Notes: generated from the sequence alone by a model not told the origin. 12,691 nucleotides of DNA from Blastococcus sp. CT_GayMR20 (GCF_004570345.1 NZ_SPQM01000129.1:1-12691), one strand, 5' to 3'. Positions 1 to 6,435 are shown, counted from the first letter of the stretch. Program-made: numbers and translations.

Positions 1-551
1 CGCCGTCCATGCCGGTCGTCGTCCCTGAGCTGGCCGACCGGTGCGTCGTCGTCAACGGCGTCGCCAAGACCTACGCGATGACCGGGTGGCGGGTGGGCTG
101 GATCGTCGGGCCGGCCGACGTCGTGAAGGCCGCGACCAACCTGCAGTCGCACGCGACCTCCAACGTCGCCAACGTGTCCCAGGCGGCGGCGATCGCGGCG
201 CTGAACGGCGACCTGTCCGCCGTGGCCACGATGCGCGAGGCCTTCGACCGGCGCCGGCAGACGATCGTGTCGATGCTGCGGGAGATCCCGGGCGTCGCCT
301 GCCCGGAGCCGCAAGGCGCCTTCTACGTGTACCCGTCGGTGAAGGGTCTGCTCGGCCGCCCCATCGCCGGGCGGACGGCGGGGACCAGCGCCGAGCTCGC
401 GGAGCTGATCCTGGAGCAGGCCGAGGTGGCTGTCGTCCCGGGCGAGGCCTTCGGGACGCCGGGCTACCTCCGGATGTCCTACGCGCTCGGCGACGAGGAC
501 CTGGTCGAGGGCGTCAGCCGGATGCAGCGGCTGCTCGGCACCGCCGAGTAG
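1..551 (+). CDS. PLP-dependent class I/II aminotransferase, C-terminal part (5' end outside window)
   Basis: This is the C-terminal part of a fold-type I pyridoxal-phosphate aminotransferase of the aspartate aminotransferase group. The open frame runs in from the left edge (first full codon at position 3) to TAG at 549-551, so the ATG at 9 is internal and not the start. The Schiff-base lysine is visible in [16 protein letters not shown] (Lys codon at 66-68). Near the end, GYLRMSYA carries the arginine that binds the substrate carboxylate in this family. The family transfers an amino group between aspartate or a similar amino acid and 2-oxoglutarate in the cytoplasm. In Streptomyces an aspC-type gene sits beside tRNA-Trp-secE-nusG, which fits the neighbourhood here. 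The exact substrate cannot be read from this fragment. The gene is convergent with the lipoprotein peptidase gene, leaving only 3 nt between the two stop codons. Confidence 0.93.
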   Translation, partial: PSMPVVVPELADRCVVVNGVAKTYAMTGWRVGWIVGPADVVKAATNLQSHATSNVANVSQAAAIAALNGDLSAVATMREAFDRRRQTIVSMLREIPGVACPEPQGAFYVYPSVKGLLGRPIAGRTAGTSAELAELILEQAEVAVVPGEAFGTPGYLRMSYALGDEDLVEGVSRMQRLLGTAE

Positions 552-554
552 GAG

Positions 555-2015
555 TCAGCGGGGACCGCTGGACGGCAGGTCCGACTTGTCGAGGGCACCG
601 GCCCGGTTGAGGACGGCGATCGCCTGCGGCAGGTCCGCGAGGGCGAGGGCGAGCTCCTCGGGCGTGGCGATGCTCCACGCAGCGGCGTCGACGTAGCAGC
701 GGATCGCGGCGTCGAACTGCTCCGCTCCGGCGGCCTCGCGCGCGGCCAGCAGCGCGGATCCGCCCTTGTCGTAGACGAGCCGGAAGTACGACCGCGGATC
801 GGCGAAATCGGTCATCGTGCCGCCGACCCGCCCCTCCAGGTCGATCGCCGCCTGGTTGACGAGGTCGTCGTCCCCGTCGACGAGCGACTCGGCCCAGGAG
901 GCGAAGGCCTCGTCGAGCCACGGGTCGCGGAACTGCGAGTTGCCGACCATCCCGTAGAACCACATGTGCGCCACCTCGTGCACGAGCACCTGCTCGCTCG
1001 GCGTCGCCTCGAGGATCAGGCTCGGGTACTCGATGCCACCGCCGTAGTCCGGCAGCAGGGCGACGGTGAGCGTCGCGTAGGGGAACGGGCCCACGAACCG
1101 CTCCAGGTCGGCGATCGCCGCCGTCGTCGCGTCGAGCAGCTGGGCCGGCTCGAGCTCGGCGTCGGGCAGTGTGCCGACGCGGACCCGGACGCCGCCGGGC
1201 GTCTCGCCGTCCGCAGTGGTGAAGGAACCGGCTGCCACGGCGACGTCCCGGGCCACCGGCTCCCGCGACGTCCACGTGCGGCGTCCCCCCTGAGGCTCCG
1301 ACGGCTCGGCCTGCGCGCCGGTCATGAGGACGGTGAGGTCCTCCGGCGCCGACACCGAGACGGTCGTGTCGGCGACCGGGCTGCTCGCGGTCTCCCCGCC
1401 CAGGTCGACGAACGGGTCCTCGGCCCAGCCGACGCCCGGCTCCCAGGTCAGCAGCGGTGCCCCGCTGGCCCACCAGGAGACGCCGTCGTCGGTGCCGAAC
1501 CGGTCGAAACCCTCGCTGCCGAGCGACAGGGTGAAGTCGAGCTCCACCTCGGTGGACTCCCCCGCGTCCAGCTCGTCCTCGAGGTCGACGACGTAGAGCC
1601 CGCCGGGGTCCGTCGCCCCGGCTGCCTCGTACCGGCCCGCGGCGACGTCGTCGCCCCGGACGGCGTCGACGACCAGGCGGTTGCCGCCGTCCGCGGAGTC
1701 CGGGCCGTTGGGCACCAGCCGGAAGACCAGCTCCCGGACCGGGAGGTCGGGGGTGAACTCGACCGTCTCCGTGCCGGTGACGGTCCGCCGGTCGTCCTCG
1801 AGCCGGAAGTCCAGCGCGACCACCGGGCGGTCGGGGTCGGGTTCGGCCCGCTCGTCCGGGCAGGCCGCCTCTCCGACGGGCGGCGGTGCCGGCTCCGACG
1901 CGGTCGGCTCCGCGGCCCGCGGGACCTGCGGGGTCGCGGTGTCGGCGAAGGAGGTGCAGCCGGGGAGGAGGAGCGCTCCGGCAGCGGCCAGCAGGATCCG
2001 CCGCCGGCCCGTCAT
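555..2015 (-). CDS. M1-family (gluzincin) metallopeptidase lipoprotein
   Basis: This gene encodes a predicted secreted, membrane-anchored zinc peptidase of 486 residues. The N-terminus is a lipoprotein signal: basic start, hydrophobic stretch, and lipobox LLPGC with the lipidated Cys20. A Pro/Ala/Glu-rich linker follows to about residue 60, then a beta-rich M1 N-terminal domain (about 65-285). The catalytic domain has a GGIEYPS substrate loop (about 326-332), zinc motif HEVAH (His346, Glu347, His350), and WLDEAF whose Glu369 is the third ligand after exactly 18 intervening residues. Tyr415 in YDKGG matches the conserved M1 tyrosine. Most M1 aminopeptidases are much longer (about 850 residues); this one lacks the large C-terminal helical domain. 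The ATG at 2013-2015 overlaps the stop of the upstream hadB-like gene (ATGA), so translation is probably coupled. The open frame extends to 2426, but that part is antisense-like, Arg/Pro-rich shadow sequence. Natural substrate unknown. Confidence 0.9.
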   Translation of the reverse strand: MTGRRRILLAAAGALLLPGCTSFADTATPQVPRAAEPTASEPAPPPVGEAACPDERAEPDPDRPVVALDFRLEDDRRTVTGTETVEFTPDLPVRELVFRLVPNGPDSADGGNRLVVDAVRGDDVAAGRYEAAGATDPGGLYVVDLEDELDAGESTEVELDFTLSLGSEGFDRFGTDDGVSWWASGAPLLTWEPGVGWAEDPFVDLGGETASSPVADTTVSVSAPEDLTVLMTGAQAEPSEPQGGRRTWTSREPVARDVAVAAGSFTTADGETPGGVRVRVGTLPDAELEPAQLLDATTAAIADLERFVGPFPYATLTVALLPDYGGGIEYPSLILEATPSEQVLVHEVAHMWFYGMVGNSQFRDPWLDEAFASWAESLVDGDDDLVNQAAIDLEGRVGGTMTDFADPRSYFRLVYDKGGSALLAAREAAGAEQFDAAIRCYVDAAAWSIATPEELALALADLPQAIAVLNRAGALDKSDLPSSGPR

Positions 2016-2419
2016 GCCAGGCGGACGATCGCGCGGGCCAGGGAGAGCACCTTCTCGCCGTCGCTGGTGACGGTGAGATCGATGCGGTGGCGGCCGTCGT
2101 CGAGCACCGCGCCCACCGTGCCGGTGACGGTGACCTCGGCGCCCCGGTCGTCGTCCGGGACGACGACGGGTCGGCCGAACCGGACGTGCTGCTCGACGAG
2201 GGCTCCGGGGTCGCCCGTCCAGGCCGTGACCGCGCGGCCGGCCAGGGCCATCGTGAACATCCCGTGCGCGATGACGCCGGGGAGACCCACCGCGGCGGCG
2301 GTGCGGTCGTTCCAGTGGATCGGGTTGAAATCGCCGGAGGCCCCGGCGTAGCGGACGAGGTCCGCGCGCGTGATGCGGAAGACGTGCTCGGGCAGCTCGG
2401 TGCCCACCTCGACGCTCAT
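2012..2419 (-). CDS. hadB: MaoC-family (R)-specific hydratase/dehydratase, HadB-like
   Basis: This is a 135-residue hot-dog-fold hydratase. The hydratase-2 active-site segment is clear: GDFNPIHWND gives catalytic Asp30 and His35, followed by GLPGVIAHGM, which forms the active-site loop and substrate tunnel. In mycobacteria the homologous HadB is the catalytic subunit of the (3R)-hydroxyacyl-ACP dehydratase of fatty acid synthase II, paired with HadA or HadC. Here the partner is the gene directly upstream: its stop overlaps this ATG (ATGA at 2416-2419), and this gene's stop in turn overlaps the start of the lipoprotein peptidase. The order rpmG-hadA-hadB matches Mycobacterium and Streptomyces. 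The enzyme type is secure. A role in mycolic acid synthesis is not implied, because the likely host group makes no mycolates. Confidence 0.9.
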   Translation of the reverse strand: MSVEVGTELPEHVFRITRADLVRYAGASGDFNPIHWNDRTAAAVGLPGVIAHGMFTMALAGRAVTAWTGDPGALVEQHVRFGRPVVVPDDDRGAEVTVTGTVGAVLDDGRHRIDLTVTSDGEKVLSLARAIVRLA

Positions 2420-2862
2420 GCCTCACCCCGGGCGACCAGCATCGACGTCGCTGTGCAGACGGCCTCGCCGTCCTCGGTGGCGAGGTCGACCCGCGCGGTC
2501 AGCATGTCGTTGCCGGCCACGGTGCGGGCGGCGTCGATCGTCGTGGTCGCCACCAGCCGGTCGCCCGCGCGGACCGGCCGGTGGTGGACGAACTTCTGCT
2601 CGCCGTGCACCACGCGGCTGTAGTCGATCGCGACGTCCGGATCGCCGAGCACCACCATGGCCGCCTCGAGGCTGACCACGATGGCGAAGGTGGGCGGGGC
2701 GATGACGTCGGGATGCCCGGCGGCCCGGGCGGCATCGGCGTCGCGGTGGACCGCCGACTCCTCACCGATGGCGGCGGCGAACTCGGCGATCTTCGCGCGG
2801 CCTACCTCGTAGACGGCAGAGGGCGGGTAGCTGCGCCCGACCAGTTCCCGGTCCAGCGCCAT
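2416..2862 (-). CDS. hadA: FAS1-like dehydratase-domain protein, HadA-like partner subunit
   Basis: This gene encodes a 148-residue protein with the N-terminal MaoC-like (formerly UPF0336) hot-dog domain. Visible family features are the N-terminal LVGRSYPPSAVYEVGRAKI, the segment AAIGEESAVHRD where active hydratases have their Asp-His pair, and the APPTFAIV loop. HadA proteins are substrate-binding partners that lack the full catalytic dyad and work as a heterodimer with a HadB-type subunit; the hadB-like gene follows with a 4-nt overlap. The ATG at 2860-2862 is preceded by a G-rich GAGGG ribosome-binding site. It lies 32 nt after the rpmG stop in the same orientation, so it could be transcribed from the rpmG promoter, subject to the hairpin straddling the rpmG stop. 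The 5' end and family are confident; the acyl substrate is not known. Confidence 0.88.
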   Translation of the reverse strand: MALDRELVGRSYPPSAVYEVGRAKIAEFAAAIGEESAVHRDADAARAAGHPDVIAPPTFAIVVSLEAAMVVLGDPDVAIDYSRVVHGEQKFVHHRPVRAGDRLVATTTIDAARTVAGNDMLTARVDLATEDGEAVCTATSMLVARGEA

Positions 2863-2886
2863 GCTCCCGCCCTCGGCTCGGCTACG

Positions 2887-2904
2887 GACCCGCGTCAGCG
2901 GGTC
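2887..2904 (-). terminator. Hairpin spanning the rpmG stop codon (attenuator or terminator candidate)
   Basis: GACCCGC and GCGGGTC form a perfect 7-bp stem with a 4-nt loop that holds the rpmG TGA. No T-run follows. It could reduce read-through from rpmG into hadA, or protect the 3' end of rpmG mRNA. Confidence 0.45.
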
Positions 2905-3059
2905 TCGCGGTGCAGCGTGTGCTTGCGCTCACGCGGGCAGTACTTCATCAGCTCGAGCCGGTCGGGGTCGTTCCGCCGGTTCTTGCGGGTGATGTAGTTG
3001 CGGTTCTTGCACTCCTGGCAGGCCAGGGTGATCTTCGGACGGATGTCGGTCGCTGCCAT
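2895..3059 (-). CDS. rpmG: 50S ribosomal protein L33
   Basis: This 54-residue protein is bL33. It starts [20 protein letters not shown], contains [16 protein letters not shown] and ends HTLHRETR, the typical actinobacterial form. bL33 sits in the large subunit near the tRNA exit site. Zinc-binding versions have two CxxC pairs. Here the first pair is present (Cys14, Cys17), but the second reads C-P-R-E (Cys41, Glu44), so the fourth cysteine is replaced. The codon is GAG where a cysteine TGC would be expected, which needs three base changes and so is not a simple read error. The start is fixed by AGGAG (minus strand, 3068-3072) 8 nt before ATG. The gene follows tRNA-Thr and tRNA-Met and precedes the hadAB-like pair, as in mycobacteria. 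Confidence 0.95.
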   Translation of the reverse strand: MAATDIRPKITLACQECKNRNYITRKNRRNDPDRLELMKYCPRERKHTLHRETR

Positions 3060-3124
3060 GAGGAGTGCTCCTAGCCTTGTCGTTACAGATGCAGTGCGTC
3101 CGTGGCGGCGGTTGCCGACACGGT

Positions 3125-3151
3125 GACGGACCCCGGAGTGCGGGGTCCGTC
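3125..3151 (-). terminator. Perfect 10-bp hairpin after the tRNA pair
   Basis: GACGGACCCC pairs with GGGGTCCGTC around a 7-nt loop, 5 nt beyond the tRNA-Met 3' end. It probably ends the tRNA transcript or marks its 3' processing site. There is no T-run, as is common for actinobacterial terminators. Confidence 0.65.
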
Positions 3152-3156
3152 GGGAG

Positions 3157-3230
3157 TAGCGGTGACCGGACTTGAACCGGTGACACAGCGATTATGAGCC
3201 GCTTGCTCTACCAGGCTGAGCTACACCGCC
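3157..3230 (-). tRNA. tRNA-Met (CAT), elongator type
   Basis: This is a 74-nt cloverleaf on the minus strand. The acceptor strands are GGCGGTG and CACCGCT (ending in a G-U pair), the D-stem is GCTC/GAGC, the anticodon loop CTCATAA gives CAT, and the T-arm is ACCGG-TTCAAGT-CCGGT. The anticodon stem lacks the three consecutive G-C pairs of initiator tRNA, so it is the elongator. The discriminator is A, and CCA is not encoded. Confidence 0.95.
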
Positions 3231-3285
3231 GGGTGACCGTGCGGCCCGGTCGCAGCGACTGGACCGGTAGGTCAGTTGTGTTACG

Positions 3286-3358
3286 AGCCCCTTTACGGAA
3301 TCGAACCGTAGACCTTCTCCTTACCATGGAGACGCTCTGCCGACTGAGCTAAAGGGGC
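3286..3358 (-). tRNA. tRNA-Thr (GGT)
   Basis: This is a 73-nt cloverleaf on the minus strand. The acceptor strands GCCCCTT and AAGGGGC pair perfectly, the D-stem is GCTC/GAGC, the anticodon stem is TCTCC/GGAGA with loop ATGGTAA (anticodon GGT), and the T-arm is TACGG-TTCGATT-CCGTA. The discriminator is T, and CCA is not encoded. It lies 55 nt upstream of tRNA-Met and is probably co-transcribed with it. Confidence 0.95.
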
Positions 3359-3379
3359 GTGCTCGAAGAGCCGTCGAAG

Positions 3380-3385
3380 ATGCTA
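3380..3385 (-). promoter_or_regulatory. Possible -10 element of the tRNA-Thr/tRNA-Met transcript
   Basis: TAGCAT on the minus strand lies 21 nt upstream of the tRNA-Thr 5' end and fits the TANNNT actinobacterial -10 consensus. I see no good -35 hexamer, so the call is weak. Confidence 0.35.
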
Positions 3386-3394
3386 CCCGACCGG

Positions 3395-3415
3395 CCCTCG
3401 GCAGCCGCTGCAGGG
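3395..3415 (-). terminator. Weak hairpin downstream of the EAL gene
   Basis: CCCT and GCAG on one side pair with CTGC and AGGG on the other, with a 2-nt bulge and a 3-nt loop. It lies about 25 nt past the stop of the GGDEF/EAL gene and before tRNA-Thr. It is a possible terminator only. Confidence 0.3.
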
Positions 3416-3438
3416 GTACGACAGCGTGGCGCCGGTGA

Positions 3439-5982
3439 TTACGTGCGCACGAACAGGCGCCGGTGGATCGACCCGGGTGCGGCCGACCGCACGCCGGTGC
3501 GGGCCAGCAGCCAGCTCTCCAGGCGGTCGTCGGGCAGCGGCCGGCTGACCAGGAAGCCCTGCAGCTTGTCGCAGCCCATTTCCGCCAGCAGGTTGCGGGT
3601 CAGCTCGTCCTCGACACCCTCGGCCACCACGAACAGGCCGAGGTTGTGAGCCAGCTCGATGATCGAGCGGGCGATGAACGACTCGCCCTGGCTGGTCGAC
3701 ATGCCCAGCACGAAGGACTTGTCGATCTTGACCTCGTCGATCGGCAGCTGCCGCAGCTGGGACAGCGACGAGTAGCCGGTGCCGAAGTCGTCCATCGAGA
3801 GTCGCAGGCCCAGTGCGTGCAGGTCGGCGAGCACCGTGCTGTCGCGGACGGAGTCCCCGACGACGCTGCCCTCGGTCAGCTCCAGAGTGAGCAGCTCACC
3901 CGGGACGCCGTGGCGTTGCAGGGCCCGCCGGACGCGCGAGACGAGGTCCGGTTCGGTCAGGCAGTGCGCGGACAGGTTCACCGCTACCGACAGCGCGATG
4001 TCCTGGTCCAGCCACCGCCGGCAGCGGGCGAGGGCCAGGTCGAGCACGTGGTCGGTCACCGCGCCGATCCGGCCGATCTGCTCGGCGAGGTGGATGAAGT
4101 CGTCCGGCGAGACCGCGCCGTAGCGGGGATGGGCCCAGCGGACGAGCGTCTCCACCGACACGATGTCCGACGTCTGGGCGTCGATGATCGGCTGGAAGAC
4201 CACGCTGATCTGGCCGTCTGCCATCGCCTGCTCGAGCTCGGTGCCCAGCTGCAGGCGGCGCAGGCTCTGCTGGTCGAGGACGGGGTGGTAGCTGGCCACC
4301 CCGCCGGACTCGACGGCGGCCAGCAGGGCGACGTCGGCGCGCTGCATGAGCGTCCCGGCGTCCGTCCCGTGCACGGGAGCGGCGGCGACGCCGATCTTCA
4401 GGGTGACCTCCAGATCGAGGCCGGCCACCCGGGCCCGGGTGGAGGCAGCCTCGCGCAGGCGGCGCGCCGCGCGCTCGGTCGCGGCCAGCGACAGGCCGGG
4501 CAGCAGGACGGCGAACTGCTCACCCTCCATCCGGGCCAGCAGCGCGTGCGGCGGGGCGTGCTCTCGCAGCAGGCCGGCCGTCACCAGGAGCAGCTCGTCG
4601 CTGGCTGCATGCCCCAGGGTGTCGGTCACCTCGGTGTAGTTGCCGAGCGAGGCCAGGATGAGGCCCGCCCGCGCGACGGCCGCGTCGGCGGAGAGCACCT
4701 GGTCGATCTCGGCCGCCAGGCGCTGCCGGTTGGGCAGCCCGGTCAGCCGGTCGTGGTCGGCGTCGTAGCGGATCTGGGTGAGCAGCTGCTGGTGCCGGAT
4801 CGCGGCGTTGACGTGCGTCAGCATCGAGTCCAGCGCAGCACGGTCGCTGTCGGCGAAGGAGACGATGTCGCTGCGGCGGTCGCACACCTCGAGGTAGCCG
4901 GGCTCGCCGGCCGCCGTCATGACCGGGGCGCCGAGCAGGTCGGAGACGCCGCGCCGCGCGAGCGCAGCCATCTCCTCGGCGTCGGCCTTCGCCATCGAGA
5001 CGAGGAGCGGGCCCTCCACGGAGCTGACCGCGCGACGCCGGAAGACGTCGTCCGGGTCCCCGGGGCCGTCGTACCAGACCGCGCCGTTCTCGGCGGAGAC
5101 GATCAGACGCGGCTCCTCGTCGAGGTAGGGCGGCAGCCACAGCGCCACTCGCTCGGCGTTGAGCAGTTCGCGGACGGCCTCGACGATCTGCTGCGTGCCC
5201 GCCTCGTCGGGCGACACCTGCTCGACCCGGCGGGCGAAGTCGTAGACCCGCTCGACGCTGCTGCCCTCGCGGGCGACCTTGCCGAACCGCCGGAAGAGCA
5301 GACCCACCACGGACAGCACCGGGAGGATGAGCAGCCACGCCCAGGTGCTGAGGGTGGACAGCAGCAGCGCCATGATCCCGACGGACACGATGACCGGCGA
5401 GACGATGGCGATCGGGACCAGTTGCTCGCGCCAGACCTGCGGTCCGTTGTAGCCCGCCGTCAGGATGATCGCCGACGTGATCATGAGGGCGACGACGACG
5501 TTGGCCACCAGGACGGCCAGGATCAGCTCGAACCAGCGGAGCGGGTCGGTGATCTCCGCGGCGGGCAGGGCGTCGAGGACCGCGACGGCGACTGAGCCGT
5601 GCAGCAGGACCATCGCCAGGTTGAACAGCGTCTTGGGCGGCGTGTAGGTCCGGAAGGACATCTGGACGGCGAGCGCGACGATCCACGAGAGCGTGGCCCA
5701 GAAACCGCCGACCTCGACCAGGGCGATGGTGAGCGGGAGTTCGGCCAGCGACCAGGAGAAGGTCTGCCGCCGGAACTCCACGTGCATCTCGATCGACTCG
5801 GCGATGAGGAAGAGCACGAAGACGGCGAGGACGGCGAGCGGCTGGAACGGTTCGATCGCCCCCGGCAGGACGACGACGGCCAGCGGGAGCGCGATGAGAC
5901 TGCCGGTGACGGCAATCGTCCATGCCCTGCGCGCCGCCGCGGTCGACACGCGCGGGGCAGGGGCTATCTCGGGCTCGGCCAA
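3439..5982 (-). CDS. Membrane GAF/degenerate GGDEF/EAL protein, probable c-di-GMP phosphodiesterase
   Basis: This 847-residue inner-membrane protein probably hydrolyses cyclic di-GMP. Residues about 20-230 hold six or so hydrophobic helices (a membrane sensor region), about 250-395 a GAF-like domain, 405-570 a GGDEF domain and 580-830 an EAL domain. The GGDEF signature is replaced by EGEQF (486-490), and the metal-binding aspartate upstream is lost (LASLGNY), so cyclase activity is unlikely. The EAL domain keeps its key residues: Glu611 in ETL (variant of EAL), Asn669, Glu701, Asp731/Asp732 in DDFGTGYSS, Lys752, Glu788 and Gln808. The degenerate GGDEF may act as a GTP or regulatory site, as known for other tandem proteins. 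The start used is TTG at 5980-5982, with at best a weak ribosome-binding site. A GTG at codon 12 is an alternative. The stop is TAA. It is probably a single-gene transcript. Confidence 0.9.
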   Translation of the reverse strand: MAEPEIAPAPRVSTAAARRAWTIAVTGSLIALPLAVVVLPGAIEPFQPLAVLAVFVLFLIAESIEMHVEFRRQTFSWSLAELPLTIALVEVGGFWATLSWIVALAVQMSFRTYTPPKTLFNLAMVLLHGSVAVAVLDALPAAEITDPLRWFELILAVLVANVVVALMITSAIILTAGYNGPQVWREQLVPIAIVSPVIVSVGIMALLLSTLSTWAWLLILPVLSVVGLLFRRFGKVAREGSSVERVYDFARRVEQVSPDEAGTQQIVEAVRELLNAERVALWLPPYLDEEPRLIVSAENGAVWYDGPGDPDDVFRRRAVSSVEGPLLVSMAKADAEEMAALARRGVSDLLGAPVMTAAGEPGYLEVCDRRSDIVSFADSDRAALDSMLTHVNAAIRHQQLLTQIRYDADHDRLTGLPNRQRLAAEIDQVLSADAAVARAGLILASLGNYTEVTDTLGHAASDELLLVTAGLLREHAPPHALLARMEGEQFAVLLPGLSLAATERAARRLREAASTRARVAGLDLEVTLKIGVAAAPVHGTDAGTLMQRADVALLAAVESGGVASYHPVLDQQSLRRLQLGTELEQAMADGQISVVFQPIIDAQTSDIVSVETLVRWAHPRYGAVSPDDFIHLAEQIGRIGAVTDHVLDLALARCRRWLDQDIALSVAVNLSAHCLTEPDLVSRVRRALQRHGVPGELLTLELTEGSVVGDSVRDSTVLADLHALGLRLSMDDFGTGYSSLSQLRQLPIDEVKIDKSFVLGMSTSQGESFIARSIIELAHNLGLFVVAEGVEDELTRNLLAEMGCDKLQGFLVSRPLPDDRLESWLLARTGVRSAAPGSIHRRLFVRT

Positions 5983-6065
5983 CGTGACCCGGTTTCTCGG
6001 AAGTGGGAAGGGCGGCGCCGAGGCTAACAGCGGCGGGGCCTCGAACCGAGGAGCCGGAACCCGAA

Positions 6066-6112
6066 CGGGGCAGGTGGTCGCGTACCGCCTGCCCCGTCGA
6101 AGGATTCTTCGA
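6066..6112 (-). terminator. Two consecutive hairpins after the RTGKWG-repeat gene
   Basis: The first, TCGAAG/CTTCGA (6-bp stem, 4-nt loop, 6097-6112), directly abuts the stop codon. The second is a 12-bp stem (6066-6077 with 6085-6096, one G-U pair, 7-nt loop). Together they form a strong termination or 3'-protection structure for the small gene. There is no T-run. Confidence 0.65.
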
Positions 6113-6214
6113 TCAGAGGGAGCTACGGCCCCACTTGCCGGTGCGGCCCCACTTGCCGGTGCGGCCCCACTTGCCGGTGCGGCCCCACTTGCCGGTACGG
6201 ATCTGCGAGCTCAT
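6113..6214 (-). CDS. 33-residue RTGKWG tandem-repeat peptide, unknown function
   Basis: I recognise no family. The product starts MSSQI, continues with four exact copies of RTGKWG (residues 6-29) and ends RSSL. It has four Trp, four Lys and five Arg with no acidic residue, so it is very basic and Trp-rich, with no hydrophobic helix or signal peptide. Support for a real gene: GGAGG (minus strand, 6219-6223) 4 nt before the ATG at 6212-6214; DNA repeats of exactly 18 bp that keep frame; a single repeat difference (CGT for CGC) that is silent; and a strong hairpin pair right after the TGA. It stands alone between the EAL gene and the type VII-like pair, both also on the minus strand. Possible roles are a modified or antimicrobial-like cationic peptide, or a nucleic-acid or membrane binder. 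No modifying enzyme is nearby. An upstream in-frame ATG (codon 9 before MSSQI) lacks a ribosome-binding site. Confidence 0.7.
   Translation of the reverse strand: MSSQIRTGKWGRTGKWGRTGKWGRTGKWGRSSL
6126..6197. repeat. Four tandem copies of an 18-bp unit
   Basis: Units lie at 6126-6143, 6144-6161, 6162-6179 and 6180-6197. Three are identical and the fourth differs by one base (A at 6197 for G). They encode the RTGKWG repeats. Near-perfect identity indicates recent expansion or homogenisation, so copy number may vary between strains. Confidence 0.97.
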
Positions 6215-6358
6215 GACGCCTCCACGTGAAATTGGCATGACTGACTGCGGTTGCTGCGGCAGCCACTTACGCGCGGGGGCAGAGCGTCGTTCGGTACGGA
6301 CCGCGCTGGGAACATTGCTTCCCGTCACCCACTGGGACAAGCATCGAAGATCACGACG

Positions 6359-6385
6359 GAGTGACGAACCCTCGCGTCGTCACTC
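6359..6385 (-). terminator. Perfect 9-bp stem-loop after the DUF6571-like gene
   Basis: GAGTGACGA (6359-6367) pairs perfectly with TCGTCACTC (6377-6385) around a 9-nt loop, about 50 nt past the stop of the minus-strand gene. It is probably that gene's terminator. It lies about 145 nt upstream of the repeat-peptide start, so it could alternatively be an operator for that gene. Confidence 0.5.
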
Positions 6386-6435
6386 AGTGTGACCAGAGGT
6401 CGACTTGTCGTCATCGAACGGGTGACACGGACGTG

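Noticed and set aside
405..551. Terminator between the aminotransferase and the peptidase genes
   Set aside because: Only 3 nt separate the two stop codons, and no stem-loop is evident at the ends of either gene.
2016..2426. N-terminal extension of the lipoprotein peptidase to 2426
   Set aside because: The extra sequence is Arg/Pro-rich shadow of the hadB-like gene; the lipoprotein signal begins precisely at the ATG at 2015.
3457..5595. Long plus-strand open frame of about 700 codons opposite the EAL gene
   Set aside because: It is the antisense frame of a clear GGDEF/EAL protein, a common artefact in GC-rich DNA, and shows no protein family features.
6126..6197. CRISPR-like array
   Set aside because: The 18-bp units are directly joined with no unique spacers and no cas genes are nearby.
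6003..6229. Plus-strand open frames through the 18-bp repeats (encoding PHLPVR or GAAPLA repeats)
   Set aside because: They have no ribosome-binding site at a sensible start, run into unrelated Arg-rich sequence, and are explained as the complement of the RTGKWG repeat, which has start, ribosome-binding site, stop and hairpin.
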